Source: Lagopus muta
Taxonomy: Eukaryota > Chordata > Aves > Galliformes > Phasianidae
Assembly (NCBI RefSeq): GCF_023343835.1
Contig: NC_064438.1
Location: 17,628,077-17,692,076, forward strand
Direction: 5' to 3'
DNA length: 64,000 nucleotides
In this document: one piece after another, positions 11,384 through 24,238 of the stretch
How the letters are laid out: every line of letters begins with the position of its first letter
Position numbering within the stretch: the first letter of the stretch is position 1
The notes under the pieces: model-generated
What the model was told of the DNA's origin: nothing
Database searches by the model: none
What the model saw: the letters and a program-made list of their open reading frames with translations, nothing else
Translations under genes and position numbers: made by a program

Positions 11384-12956
11384 GTGAGTGATGTGGAAAG
11401 AAGGTGTCTTAAGCGAATTATACTAACTGAATGGAATGGGAGCTGAGGTTTTTGAACTGTAGGTTTGGAGGACAGTGGATATGGTGCAGAACTTAAATGT
11501 ATGATCTGTATGAATTAGGACAGTAGCATATTTTGGCCAGTCATGGGCTGCTTCAGGGGTGAATTATGCTATCTGGTGATTGTGATCCCTTCTTTAGCAC
11601 TATATTTTAGATATTTTCTTTTAAGCTATGCGACATGTTACTGTTAAATAATTAAACCTGAGATTGGGTGACAGATGTGTCATTTGTTGCACCTTACATG
11701 GAAAAAAAAATATCAGTTTAATTCAGATTTGAGTTTCCACTGTCTATTCTCACACCAGGTTTGTTCCATTTTTTTTAAATCTGACCATAGGCCAGGTTGA
11801 ACTTGACAGGTCACGTATACTGTTTTTTGCAAGTAATGCGTTATCTTGAGTGATTGATATGGAATCTAAGTACTGGGCATCACACTCTGCATTACTGAGG
11901 CCCAGAAGCTGCATTTTCTTTCCACCTTAAAATCCTGGGGAAGCTGAGAAATCTATTCCTCTTAATGCTGTTATTGACAGTGTCAGAGATTCCTGAAGTG
12001 TCAGACTTAGACAAGCAACTTTATGTAGTGTTTTCAGGAACGACTAGACAAAAATAATGGAAAAAAATTATGAAACATGCTTATGCCAAAAATTGGCCTC
12101 CCTAGCTAATATAGTGTGAATTAGAATAACTTAGAGTAGTTGTGTCCAGGACAGACAGGAATTGGTCATGTCCCTCCTGAAGTCCATAAGGGGCACAGCA
12201 CCAGGCCACCATATGGGCTCTTGTTGCCCGCTCTGTAGGGAGAACCTCACCTGGGGCAGATAGGCTGTGGGGGTGGCTGGAGGAAGGGGGAGTTGGTTGG
12301 GAGAGCATGGAAAAGATCTTGGCTTCTTTGAGGTGAGGAACAACAGTTCAAGGGAGATTTAAATCTCTCTCCATAAGTACACAGAGAGGGCAAGCATTAG
12401 TATGGGTGATGAATGCAATTTGAAGAACAAAGCTAGCACAAAAGCTAGCAAAAGAACTGGCACATACAATCACGGAGAGAGTGGGCTGGCATGCAGAAGG
12501 TTTATAAACTTCAGAAGAGTTTCCAATGGGCTTAGCGAGAGCTGAAGCCTTGCCATGTGGAGCATGACAATCCTATGTGGGAGCTCATGCTGCCGCAGGA
12601 GGCAGCAGGTGGCAGAAGAGCTGCTGTCATCCCACATTCCTCATTCCAGATAGCTCCCACGGTTGAGGCCTGCATGGAGCAGGACTCCATCCTGCTGCAG
12701 CACAGCATCCCCTTGCCCCTGCCTTGCTGGAGGGACACAGAGGCAGCGAGCAGCAGGGTCGGCATTGCTGCGATGAAGCTAGGAATTCCCCTGTTTCCGT
12801 GGTCATTTGGCCTTGCTGGACATGATGAAGAAAATGCACTTTATTCTCCCAGCAGGTGTTGTCTTATTAGAATCTGGGGGAATAGCACTGACATGATGAT
12901 GTTGGAGCATCTGGACAACTGTCTAAAAATATGATCAGATTTTTGTGTGGTCTTGT

Positions 12957-13026
12957 GTAGAGTCAGGAGTTGGACTCGATGATCCTTATAGGTCCCTTCC
13001 AACTTGGGATATTCTATGACTCTGTG
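12957..13026 (+). repeat. CR1 LINE 3' end
   Basis: The text 'gtcaggagttggactcgatg' followed by 'atcct...ggtcccttccaact' and an ATTCTATGACTCTGTG-type terminal repeat is the CR1 3' end in sense orientation. It lies within 55 bases of the following ANO1 acceptor. The 5' limit is uncertain. Confidence 0.88.
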
Positions 13027-13079
13027 TATGCATTTGATAAATACAAATCAGCCCACTGACATTCTTTTTTTCTTCTCAG

Positions 13080-13232
13080 TTATTCAGTTTGGATTTGTAA
13101 CTTTGTTTGTCGCATCCTTCCCATTGGCGCCTCTGTTTGCTTTGCTGAACAACATCATTGAAATCCGTTTAGATGCAAAAAAATTTGTTACAGAGCTGAG
13201 GAGACCAGTAGCAGTCAGAGCAAAGGACATAG
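13080..13232 (+). CDS. ANO1: ANO1 coding exon: TM7 and TM8 with calcium-site residues
   Basis: The 153-base exon lies between tttcttctcag and gtaagt. It encodes [35 protein letters not shown] and [16 protein letters not shown] see no residue change from the human sequence as I know it. The Glu and Asp in EIRLD are the TM8 calcium ligands E734 and D738 of mouse TMEM16A. Together with TM6 and TM7 they complete the binding site, so the bird channel should be calcium-activated. Confidence 0.98.
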
Positions 13233-14006
13233 GTAAGTGCTCATTGCTGCTGTCACTCTCTGCTTGTTTATTCCTGGACTTATGGCAGGATGCTATTGTG
13301 CTGAGTTGGTCTCATTAACAGGAAGACATTTACAGGACAATTCAAAACATTATACTGTGGCTTAACTGTGAACTGTCATAACTTACCAAGGCTTTGCTTT
13401 CAAAATAGAAAGACCAATGCTTTAAATCCAGATGAATATTTTATTAGGTAAACAGTGTCATTTTTCAAAGCAAAGTGATCAATACAGTAGCAAAATATCT
13501 CACGTGGCTCTGCACACCAGCAGCTTTTCCTGGCAGTGCAGTTTTCTTGCAGAAGCAAAAATTTCTGTGTTTAGTAACTCTGGACTGGACTGGAGAAATA
13601 GACTTGGGAATGAGAAAAGACTTGAATGCCTGTGGGTAAACATGTCCCTTCATCCCTGCTGGAAGGGCTTTTATCCCAACTCATTCCTGAAGCTGGAAAA
13701 GTGCTGGAACCTAGTTGTGTAGCAGGTGACCTGGCTGGAACCCAGTTCTGTAGTCGTACAGCAGCAGCAGACCAATCCTCCCCTTCCCTCAAAACCTCTA
13801 AAGAAATAGGTACCTAAGCATAATTTTGGAAGACAGAGTCGGAATCACTTTGCTTGATGGGTCCTTAAATTAGTCTCTTACAAAATATTCTTTTTAATTT
13901 CTGTATTACTCTAGTTTGGTACAATCCTAACTCTGTTATCTGAAAAATGTAATTTAGCTAATTTTAATGACCAGCACAGCATTCACATGTTTGTCTCTTT
14001 CCTTAG

Positions 14007-14059
14007 GAATCTGGTACAATATCCTCCGGGGGATAGGAAAGCTTGCTGTCATAATAAAT
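14007..14059 (+). CDS. ANO1: ANO1 coding exon: start of TM9
   Basis: The short 53-base exon lies between tttccttag and gtaagt. It finishes a Gly codon and encodes IWYNILRGIGKLAVIIN, identical to the mammalian segment leading into TM9. It is phase 2 in and 0 out. Confidence 0.96.
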
Positions 14060-15628
14060 GTAAGTAATTCTGCATGAATAAAATCTTACTTCAATAGGCT
14101 GGCTTCTCCATTCTGCTCCATTCGTTTTATCTTAGCTTAAATCTCTCAAATTCAGTGAAAATAAATGATTCAGAATTTTGCTAAAATATTACAGAGTCGG
14201 ATCCAGTGGTTACTTTAAAGTTGAGACAGTTCTGCACAGTGGTGCACTGAGGACAGAAAATGGCTAAAATTCAGTATTCAGAACAATAGGGAGAACTGAA
14301 AATCTGAGTACAACCTGGCCTCAAAATGCAATGCTCTCACTCAGATATAGCACTGATAATCGATGAAGATATTTTTAGTTACTTCAGCACTGAATATCCT
14401 ATCCACTGGAAAAATTTCAGCCTACCTTTTTGTTGGCATAGTTTACATCATCTTGATTCTTCAGAAAAGTTGTGTTCCCTCTCACCTTCTTTCCATTATG
14501 TTAATCTCTAATATCCTAAATAAATATAAGTCCACTTTTGTCACCTTCATCTGGCAACAGATGAAAAGAACAGTTGAACGACAAGCTGAAAACATGTTTC
14601 TAATGTAGCACAATAGCAGCTGTGCAGGGCTTACAGCCACACATCCATGGGCTCTCCTCTTTTCTCCCATTATTCAGAGTGGAAATCCCTTAGCTTTGCC
14701 AACAGGTGTCTGTTCTTTTAAGGCCAAACCATTCTGGTAGGCGTCTGGGACGCTGCCTTAGTTTGTCTTTACCATTTCTCACCTTTTCCTTTGGAAATAA
14801 TTTCTCCGTTTCTCTCTTTTCTCCCCTGTAGTCTCTCTTCATCATTATCCAGTGTTATTTTCCTTCTTTGACCTATGCACTGTCCCTTTTTATCACAGAA
14901 CAAGTAAAACATTTTGTACTGTGTTTGTTCCACGTGACTTGTGCCAGTGAAAATGTTTTGCAACAATGATAAATAAGAACAGCGAGAGTTATGAAGATGT
15001 CCGTTCACTTGGCTGTCCTGCACTTTGTGTATGACGTTTTTACAAAACCTTTTAAAATAACCAAACAATGTGGAACTTTTGTGACCATAAAAATAAAACT
15101 GGCTTAGTCTGCTTATCCTTTTACCCCAGTGGAGCTAAAGAATATGTAAAATTAATGGGCTTTCACAGTGCAGTGAGAGTTTAGAGTCAACTCACTGTAA
15201 GTTGTTTGCAGAATGGAAAAGGAAATCGTGTAAATAAATCAGTTGGACCTCATGAAATGCATAGGGGTCAAGTTGTCATAGGGGCACAAGGAAACAGCAG
15301 TGTGTTTTGCTTTGCCCTGACACTGGGACGCAGCAGCTCCATGTTCTGGGGAATTCAGATTGTTACCACATACAAATCTTAGTCAACGTGGAACTGCTCT
15401 ATATTATGCCCTGCAACTCGAAGGTGTCAGCAATAAATACTACTTTGTTACAGCAGTTAATATTCTATTTAGGGGCCTGTACGCTGCAGTCTCCACCTTG
15501 TTTCTGCAGCAACCCCTATATGACAGCCCCTTATTTGTATAAGCTGTGTGAGCAAGACATAGTTGAGTGTGTTGTTAACTTGAAACAGTGCCTGAATATT
15601 GCGCTCATTCTTTACTCTTATGGCTTAG

Positions 15629-15813
15629 GCATTTGTGATCTCATTCACATCCGACTTCATTCCACGCCTCGTGTACCTGTATATGTACAGTGAGAATGGC
15701 ACCATGCATGGCTTCGTGAACCATACACTATCCTCTTTTAATGTCAGCGATTTTCAAGCAGGAACAGCTCCAAACGACCCCATGGAACTTGGCTACGAGG
15801 TTCAGATATGCAG
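15629..15813 (+). CDS. ANO1: ANO1 coding exon: TM9 and last extracellular loop
   Basis: The 185-base exon lies between tatggcttag and gtattc. It begins [20 protein letters not shown] (TM9), then [20 protein letters not shown] and [20 protein letters not shown]. The loop keeps three Asn-X-Ser/Thr sequons (NGT, NHT, NVS), the usual N-glycosylation region. It ends with two bases of an Arg codon. Overlapping longer open frames in this region are shadows. Confidence 0.97.
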
Positions 15814-17629
15814 GTATTCTCTCGAGTAACAACTAATTTTAAGTGCTTTACCAGCTAAGAATGTGACAAACTCTAATATTCCTGGGGTTGACTTTGGTCC
15901 CTTGTATTGTCAACACCTTTTGAGGACCTTGGTAGTCTTTTATATTGAATCAAGCCATTACCTTGAAAGTCTTGCCTTACAGATTAACCACAAGACCTGA
16001 ATAAGAAGTACTGCGTATTTTGGGAAACAGAGAGTAGCATTAGCAAATTTGTCTTTACAAAGATTTTTGTTACAATGTATTTTCAGGAAAGGAGATAAAT
16101 AGTGATAAACAGCATAATGATATTTTAAGGGAATAAAATGATGTCAATCATGGTATTATATCACAGCCTTCTAATTGGATGACTGTGACTTCACAGTATA
16201 CTTCTCCAATTTCTGTAGCAATTGCTGATGACAGTAATAGCAGCCTGATCTGCACTGGAATTTAAGACCCACTCAAATTGTGATTATGCAGGAAATATCC
16301 ATGCCTGTAACAATTTCTACATACTATTTTCATTGCTAAAGGCAAATTATTGTTTGCATATTTCAGCTTATCAAGCAGTTTGGCTCTGAAATGCTGAAAT
16401 GCATACTTTGCCTACGCTTCCTTAGATATGCATCGTCTTCAAAACAAATGTTTTCAACCTTATAAACCAGGGACGAAAGCCAAATGGAAGCATTTGGAAC
16501 AGCAAAACTGAAAGACTAAATAGCAGGGATAAATGGTGGCAAGGAGGAAGACAAACTAGGGGAGGGAAGAAAAAAGAAAGAAAAATGATTCTAGTATAGA
16601 TACACTGAAAAATTACACAAACTGACCAGGAAAAAAACAAAATATTTATAGTTTGTTTTTTTTTTTAATCTTCAATTTATTCTTTATATATTGACATAGC
16701 AGATTAACTTGCACTGAATGCTAAATCGAATGCTGAATGAATGCTAAACAGAAAATTCACCCTGAGATGAAAGAGAGACCAACCAAAATTACATATATAT
16801 CAGCTTAGCTTATTTTTGATTTCTCACAATTTCCTCCTGGTGATCTTTGTATAGAGGATAAATTAGGCAGGCAAACATGTTTTTAGTACAGAACTTACAG
16901 AAGAGAAGTGTTAGGGTGTATTAGTGTCACAGTCCAATGTAAAAATGGCAGTTTTCTACTTTCTAATCCCACCCTCTTTCTTCCATTTCTCCCACATTCC
17001 AGGGATTTTTAAATCACTTGAAAACAGGGGTTCCTAATTCTTCCTAAATATTAACAAGATGCCATATTTTAAATTAAATGTATTTTTCTTGGTCCAGTTC
17101 CTAAGAGGTTATTATTGATTAGCTCACAGATTTCTTTTTGAAGCTATAGCTAAGGGAAAATTTTCATGTTCTCTCTATATTTTGGCAGTGATCTTTTGTC
17201 AATCATGAACCAGTAGAATGCCACGTAGCACAGCACACATTATGGACTTGAGATCAGTATTGGCTGAAAAATAAGTTTGCAAATGCAGTTTAATTTCAAG
17301 CTTATTTCAAACAACAGCAACAACAAAGAAACCAGACTGAGCTGTGTTGTTTGCTGTCTTTATGCAGTTTATTTTATCTGTAATTAGAGTTTATATTATT
17401 TATAATCAGGGGGTATTAAGATTGAAGGCTTTTAATCTTGAATAAAACTTAAAGGCTGTGGGAGGTTCAGCTGTGTCTTGTTTGTGAGAGGTTAATACAA
17501 AGCCATGTTGTAAAAGTGAACATTCCTTTAGACTATTTGACCTACTGTTCAGCCATTCAGTGTTAACTCCTTGTTGTGCTAAAACGTCTGAATGACATCA
17601 CTGATTTACTGAGTCTTGTTTATTTGCAG

Positions 17630-17735
17630 GTACAAAGATTATCGAGAGCCCCCCTGGTCTGAGAATAAGTATGACATTTCAAAGGATTTCTGGGCTGTCC
17701 TAGCAGCAAGACTAGCATTTGTGATAGTTTTCCAG
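17630..17735 (+). CDS. ANO1: ANO1 coding exon: TM10 first half
   Basis: The 106-base exon lies between tttatttgcag and gtatgt. It finishes Arg and encodes [20 protein letters not shown] then [15 protein letters not shown], which appears identical to human. It enters TM10, the last membrane helix, which helps form the dimer interface in TMEM16 structures. It leaves in phase 0. Confidence 0.97.
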
Positions 17736-18712
17736 GTATGTTATGACTGCAGGCACTTCTACTATGAGAAGGAAAAAGAGTTGTCATATTTCTTTAGCTA
17801 AATACAGCAAGCCACCTTCAGAAATAGTTATTAGGCCAAAGAAAGTATCTTCCTTCACAGCTGTTTCTTGCAAAATCAAAGGAATTTGCCCATTCTTGTT
17901 CACCTATCTGCCTCCCATACAGTCCCAGATGTCCCCCAGCAGAGGGTTACTTCATTCTCAGTGATTCTCTTAATTGGTTTGATGCAGAAACAACTTAATG
18001 ACCTTAGTGAATGGGAGAGCACAAGACTGCTGCTAATTACATCCTTCCAGTAGGATGTTTACAGTGAAGAAACATAAATTTCCTCCAAAATAATTTCTAG
18101 ACCAAGCCAAGAAATGAAATTTCCAAGATTTCCCAGTTGTATTTTATTTCATGTCTGAACAGCATGGCAAAATCTGGTAATTTTTCATTGAATTACATCG
18201 TTCAGTCACAACAATCAAGCTGGTTATTGTGATACAAGTGTTTTAATCCTACCTTACCTAATCTTGTTTCAATTATTATTTTTTGGGGGGAAACATTTGA
18301 GAAGGGTTTCCCTTTCATGGAATCAAGATTTTAAATCAGAAATGTTTCATGATTTTTTTTAATATTTTTTTTTTTGCCAACTTTCATCATTTTTACTTCC
18401 TCCTTATTTGCTTCTGCCTTGCTGATGTAAAATTCCATCAGGTCCAGTATTTCCTTTTCATTTCCAAATGGCTCTAACAATATTTGTAGATAAATCATAA
18501 AGATCTGCACCTGGTATTTTTCACTGTTTCTAATATGAACAGGAAATTGAGGTAAATTTGGCTCAGCATCACATTTATAGCATGCAGTTGAGCCCAATTC
18601 AAATATTGTCTTTTCTTTGTTCTTCCTTCTCAGCTACAGTGAAATGACCCCTTCCCCTACAGTCATCCTTTCATTTGCCCAGGCTGACATTTTCTCACAA
18701 TTTCATTTTCAG

Positions 18713-18970
18713 AATTTGGTCATGTTTATGAGTGACTTTGTTGACTGGATTATCCCAGACATTCCCAAGGACATTAGTCAGCAGATTCATAAAGAGAAGG
18801 TTCTCATGGTGGAGGTCTTTATGAGAGAAGAGCAAGGGAAGCTGCAAATGGAAACCTGGAAAGACAAGGACAAGAAAAAAGGTGAAAACTGTAACAATCA
18901 CAGCCCCAGACTCTCCCTGAGCCACAGTGGGAGCTTGTCCTCCTGTCACTCGTATCCTGTTGATGTATAG
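18713..18970 (+). CDS. ANO1: ANO1 terminal coding exon: TM10 end and C-terminus
   Basis: After cattttcag the exon encodes [20 protein letters not shown] then [20 protein letters not shown], and ends at TAG (18968-18970) with residues YPVDV. The membrane-proximal part is nearly invariant. The last 35 or so residues have diverged: a Lys/Asp-rich stretch, then a Ser/His-rich tail, where human has a different His- and Pro-containing end. The 85 codons bring the ANO1 portion in the window to about 564 residues when both alternative segments are included. Confidence 0.96.
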   Translation, partial: NLVMFMSDFVDWIIPDIPKDISQQIHKEKVLMVEVFMREEQGKLQMETWKDKDKKKGENCNNHSPRLSLSHSGSLSSCHSYPVDV

Positions 18971-19239
18971 AAGAGGATGGAGTTGATTGTGTCGGGGCAT
19001 TCCACTGGTACATAAGCCATCACATAAAGGGCAGGACTTGAATAATGGACAACCTGCTGCATGTTGAAGGATGTGCTGCCATTTCGCTCCCATCTTTGTG
19101 AGAAATGCTCTTCTTGCAAATACGGAGGACCATATTCTATTTCTGATAATGTGTTTTGTTTTTTTCTTTTGCACAAGCAGTAATGCAGGGAATTTTTATA
19201 TTTCATCATTAGATAACACTATTTACATTGGTGTGCATT

Positions 19240-19245
19240 AATAAA
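19240..19245 (+). terminator. Candidate proximal poly(A) signal of ANO1
   Basis: AATAAA lies 270 bases after the stop. A GT/T-rich stretch (tgtacttagtatgtcttg) follows within 25 bases, as expected for a cleavage site. It would give a short 3'UTR. Confidence 0.45.
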
Positions 19246-20394
19246 GATGTACTTAGTATGTCTTGATATTCTCTGAGAATTTGACCTTAGGATAATAACT
19301 AAATCATTGAAGCTAAATTTTAAATAATGATAATACTACTAATTTAAAATACTTTTGGAGCCCCAGGCTTGTAGCTCTATCAGGAAACTTTAAAAAGCAT
19401 ATGCAAAATCAGCATTAGAGTGTGCCTCCTTTTAGCAGGAGAGGAACCATGTAAAGTTTACCAGATTTACTTGCTGTCAAAGTTACGGTTTAGCTCTGCT
19501 GGCAGACATCTGTGTTTGAACCTGCAGGTCTGAAACAAAGCTCCCATTGAGTTTTAGGGTCAAATACATGCCTAGGGCACATGTGGTTGTCTGCTGCATG
19601 CCTGAGACTTCCACTGGGCATTGCTCTGTTCACAAGCATCAGGAAAATGGATCTGAAAAAGACCTCCTTACCAGTGCATATCTGATGTGGTGGAAGCTAC
19701 CTCGGTGCCCCAGGCTGCATCACCTGTGTTGGAGTGGTCCCCAGAGGCTCCTCACCCATAGCAAGGCAGCAGCAGCAGCACAATTTTGGAGATCTTCCCA
19801 GCAGGTCGATTACTATGGAGCATTTTGGTAAATGCCCTGAATTAATGAGCACATGTAGAGCTACAATGAGTCAACTGCCCTGCCTGATATGCAGCCACCA
19901 TTCTTGCTGAGGGGAGTCTCTTTTTCCCTTTGTTTTAGCACATCCCCTTCTTAGTCAGGTTTTTCTCTGTAGCCCTCTGTCCTCTGCAGGAGAAGGGAGC
20001 CGGTTGCCCTTGCAGACTTTGTACTGCTGAATGGCATTTCCTGGAGGCTATGCTGGAAGAGTAAATCCAAAACATGTACGCTCAATGTCTTCAAGGGAAG
20101 TTTAGCCTGCACTGGGGCTGCAGGACCAGACCTACAGTTAGTTACATAACTTCTCTTTTGTCTTAAAATACCCTATCTTTTATACATGGAGCTTCCTTGA
20201 ACAGAAGTCTAAAATCCTTCCTTATGAAGCCTATCTAAATCTCATCGGTTCGACTCTTTTTAAGCATAGTACATTCTAGTTTTGCTTTGTCAAATGATGA
20301 ACTGCACTTCCAAATAATATTGGTGCAATTAACCTCATTTCTTTTATTGCTTTGTCTTGTCCATGGCGCTTGCATTATGAATATAAAACTGAAG

Positions 20395-20400
20395 AATAAA
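20395..20400 (+). terminator. Candidate distal poly(A) signal of ANO1
   Basis: AATAAA is immediately followed by a second, overlapping AATAAA (aataaaataaa). A T-rich and GT-containing sequence lies 25-50 bases downstream. The doubled hexamer makes it a reasonable main site. Confidence 0.45.
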
Positions 20401-20540
20401 ATAAAAAGTAAAGATTTCTTTAAAGTCTAACTACTGTATGGTTTGTTACAAAACCAAATGTCAAGACTGTTTTCAGTAGTTGTTTCTTTATTCTTTTCTT
20501 CGTTCTTTGCCAAACTAATTTAAAGATTAATGCCAGAACT

Positions 20541-20588
20541 AAAAAAGAAAAAAAAAGAAAAAAGAAAAAAAAGAAAAAAGAAAAAAAA
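20541..20588 (+). repeat. A-rich (A6-9 G)n simple repeat
   Basis: Runs of six to nine A separated by single G, about 48 bases. It lies within the presumed ANO1 3'UTR or just beyond it. Confidence 0.85.
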
Positions 20589-20766
20589 GCCATATCTAGC
20601 TTTTGATATATTTATTTGTTTTAAAGTATGTGATAAACTTGATATTTTTCTGTAGTCTGTCCAAAAAAAGGCACCAGAAAAGATATTATGTGGAAGAAAG
20701 AAAATGGTATTAACCAAATATTCTTGAAGCTTATTTAAAATATTGATCCAACCAAAGATTTTTATT

Positions 20767-20772
20767 AATAAA
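20767..20772 (+). terminator. Candidate distal poly(A) signal of ANO1
   Basis: AATAAA is followed by a strongly T/GT-rich stretch (ttttgttaactcttgtttct) at the expected distance. It is as plausible as the site at 20395. Confidence 0.45.
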
Positions 20773-22854
20773 GGGCTTATATTTTGTTAACTCTTGTTTC
20801 TGTTGTATTTTGACTTGCAGGAATGTCACTATTTTTTAAATTTGTAATTTATGATAGCTTAATCCAACAGGGCCAAATCCTGCCTGATTTATTCACACTA
20901 TAAGCATTAAGCCTGGCAGTAAGTATTTACAAGGTCAGGCCCGTGGACTGCAATAAGTGCAAATAAATTAAGCAGAATTTTGTCTGTGAATCTTATACAA
21001 GTGTGCTTTCTCTCATTCCGTGGTAGCCCGAAAGATCTTGAAGAAAGCTAAATGTGAACTACCTATTCTGAAGAGACATTTAATGGAACTTCCTCTAAGG
21101 GAATTTCATCTGTAAATACTGATCTGACAGTTCCCAGCTTAATACTGACATTCCTGTAAATGGTAGAACTATATCCTGAACACATACTTATCAAAAATTT
21201 GCATTATTTGCTGAAATCGAAATAGTAACAGTGGCTTATATTTTCTTTTGTACAGTAAATTGTTTGAAATGGAATTTTGTATATAAAAACTGTATTACTA
21301 CTTAGATAACTATAAAACTTTCATGGAATCCTTTTTTTAAGAAAAGTAAATATATACTAAATCTGTTTTATTTCTTTTTTTTTTTTTTTTCTCTTTTCTT
21401 TGAGCATTTATTTGAAATAAACTTAAACGTGCCAGAGCTGCTTCTGTGGGGTGGGCTCACTTCCCAGTCCTCCTTGTGCTCTGAGTGCAACTGCAAGTAC
21501 TGCTAGGTTGGAGAAATATGGTAACTTGTGTTTGTTTGCATAAAAAATGGATTGTTGACACTCTGCAGTGCTCCTTACGTACTCAGACTGCAGAGACCAG
21601 AAGCAGGTGGTTTTTCTGCAGATATTGACTTCTCTGTTTATAGCCATCTTCTTGACAACTGAGATTGCAAGTCTTGTGTTGTGGTTGCTGTAGTTCTTTG
21701 GGTCAGAGTGCCATCAAACCCCACTTGGAATTCTAATGCATCCTGCCTTAGGTGTTTCTGTCTCCATAAGCACAAAGAGAGATTTGGCTTCTAGCATTGA
21801 CATGGATGGTGCATGCACAGTGACAAATCTTAGCCTGGGAGCTTTAATTTTCTTTTGATGTCAGTCTTGGGCATTTAGCAGAATGTAAACTGTAAGAGTT
21901 TTCACCAAGACTTTTGAAATGAGCTCATAACAACTACTTGGCTTGTTCATTTAAGTTGAAAAATGTATTTGTTATTAGAAGAAAATATAAATGGTAAACT
22001 GAAGGAATTAAACTCAGTGATTCCTTGGGCTGTGTCCTGAGTGCAGGCCTGGAGTTGCACTGTAGGCCACTTTAATTGGACTGTGGGATTTGTGCAAGTA
22101 GAGTCGGGTATAGAACCTCACTTGCCTTTTCCAGTCTCCTTTCTAACTTTTCTGTGAGAAGGAAAAGAATGATTCTTCATTCCAGTTCTTCCTTTTTATC
22201 AGAAAATATTAATGCTTCTAACTGTAATTGAATTTATTTGGTAGGTAAGAATTCTATTCAGAGATAATGGCTGGGAAAACCAACTCCTAAAAGCTGTAAG
22301 CTTTTAGGGACTATGTACCACACTGTCAAGAACTGCAGTTGGTTCGTGTTGTGCTTGGATTTGTTTGTTGTCCAAACAAAGGTGAGACCTTATTTTTCTT
22401 CAAAAGATGCATCTTTGAATTAAGCAACAACCTGTGTCAAATAATACTTCTCATCGTTCTAAGTAACTTTTGTAGGAGCAGGTATATCACTGCCTGCTTG
22501 GTAGCTGATTTGGTTTCGCTGGTTCTTAAAAACAGAACTGTTGAGCTGAGTTTGTGAAATAGAAGATATCTTCCATAAAGATTTGCACCGCAGTTCTGTT
22601 CCTATTCCTGACAGGTTGGTTGGTGTTTGTTCTGTGTTTTTTTTTCTATTTGTGATGCAAGTAGTAACAAATACTGATTATACTGATGGCAAATTTGGGG
22701 AAGAGTTATGCTAATACAGATTTAATGGAAGAGGTGGGGGGGGGAAGAAAGAGAAGCAGGGAACTGGAGGTGAGCAAGGAATAACTGAAAGCAGCTGGAT
22801 GTGACTTGCAGCTGCCATAGGGGATAGCTATTCATCTTGTGAACGACTTCCTAT

Positions 22855-22870
22855 GGTTTGCATGCAAACC
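22855..22870. repeat. 16-bp perfect palindrome (POU-like half sites)
   Basis: GGTTTGCATGCAAACC is its own complement. Each half contains ATGCAAAC, one base off the octamer ATGCAAAT. Binding is not shown. Confidence 0.6.
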
Positions 22871-24210
22871 TGTGCTTGACATACTTCTGCCAAAAAGTTC
22901 TAAGTACAAAAGTCTTTTGATTAAAACAAAACAAATCAGTGTATCAAACAGGAAAATCTCTATCAAAGAGCAGAGGTCTTGACAAGAAGCTGCAGATAAA
23001 GAGAATAGTAGGAAAGATTATAGCTGGAAGTGGCTATGTAGAACTGTTGCTAAAATAGAGTGTTTGCATTTTGCTAACCAAAGTTTGTGGAAAAAGCAGA
23101 ATTTCAGTTGGTACATCTGAGGAGGAAATCACACGCACTCTGTTGTGTTGACAGTACAAGTCTGAATCTTCTGGATTTCGATGTCACTGTGTTTCTAAGA
23201 TACCATATTACAAATATTTTGCAGTCTTAAATAGCTTAAGGGTGAATAAGTCTCAAGTCAAGGCACAGATATGTTTCTATTTTAAACCCTCAGTGCTTTC
23301 TGGTGCTGAGCTGTTAATGATCTTTTTGGCTGTTGCCATTTCCAATAAGTGATAATAAAACAATTTACGTTTTGTCTTGTTACCTCAGCAGTCTGAACTC
23401 TCCTCAAGTTTTTTAATCACTGGAGCACATTTATATTTTCCTATGACGTTTTCAAAGTAAACATTTTTCCTTTTGCCACTGAAGAAACTATGTCCTAAAA
23501 TTTACATGGATCTCATTCAAGCTCTGATTCAATTCTTTTCACATTTGAGTACTATTTATTCCATGGCCAAACACAATATGCCATTTTTAGTACAGCAGAG
23601 AAAAAAAGAAAGTTAGTTTTTTCTTCCTCCTTTTTTGAACCAAACAGGCCTTTCAAAAGAAGAAACCAGTAAAATGGCTTCTTAATTTTCAGCTCTTCTT
23701 AGGTTTTCAGTACCCTGCATGCATCCTGATTCCAAGCTACTTGCAGCCAAGGAAAATGTTTTCTTCAACTCCCTCTGACTTCAGTATATTTTACATAAGA
23801 CTAAGCGTTGCCTATTGAATGATTGGTTTCACTTATAACAAGAATTTTTAGTACTCACCCTATGCAACTTTCATAACCTTGTGGGTCAGCTAAAGCCAAA
23901 AGACATTGAAGCAGATAAGTTGTGCAAGCAGCAAAGAGTTCCATATGCTGTTGTATTAGCCTCCGTGAGGAAAATGGTCCCAAAAATCAAAGACATTACA
24001 CGCTCATGTAAACTTAGCTGGCTGCACAAATTTGAAGGTCACAGATTTCATTTTGCTTAGTTCCACACGTATGAGAAAATTCCTGCAAAAAAATGGCTAA
24101 CAGATCCATCAAGATGTTTGTGAGAAAAAGAATCAACATGTGACACAAAGTATTGTGCTGAGAAACTTAAAAGCTTAATGAAATCCATTTTTCCAAGCAA
24201 GAGTTAGATA

Positions 24211-24238
24211 TGTATAGTGAAGTAAATTTCACTATACA
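24211..24238. repeat. Perfect 11-bp inverted repeat with 6-base loop
   Basis: Arms TGTATAGTGAA (24211-24221) and TTCACTATACA (24228-24238) pair perfectly around gtaaat. No run of T follows and no gene is nearby, so it is annotated as structure only. Confidence 0.8.

Larger units (their letters stand above)
18971..20790 (+). other. ANO1: ANO1 3'UTR (end uncertain)
   Basis: No coding sequence follows the stop. AATAAA hexamers occur at 19240, 20395, 20767 and 21416. A long, alternatively polyadenylated 3'UTR is typical of ANO1, but which site is used cannot be read from DNA. The AT-rich stretch to about 21.4 kb could also belong to the transcript. An A/G-rich simple repeat at 20541-20588 would lie inside the UTR. 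Confidence 0.5.

Noticed and set aside
12557-12934. 125-codon open frame in an ANO1 intron
   Set aside because: Intronic, no known family and overlapped by open frames on the other strand. It lies next to a CR1 end.
15307-15693. 128-codon open frame overlapping the TM9 exon of ANO1
   Set aside because: It is out of frame with the ANO1 exon at 15629 and has no protein features.
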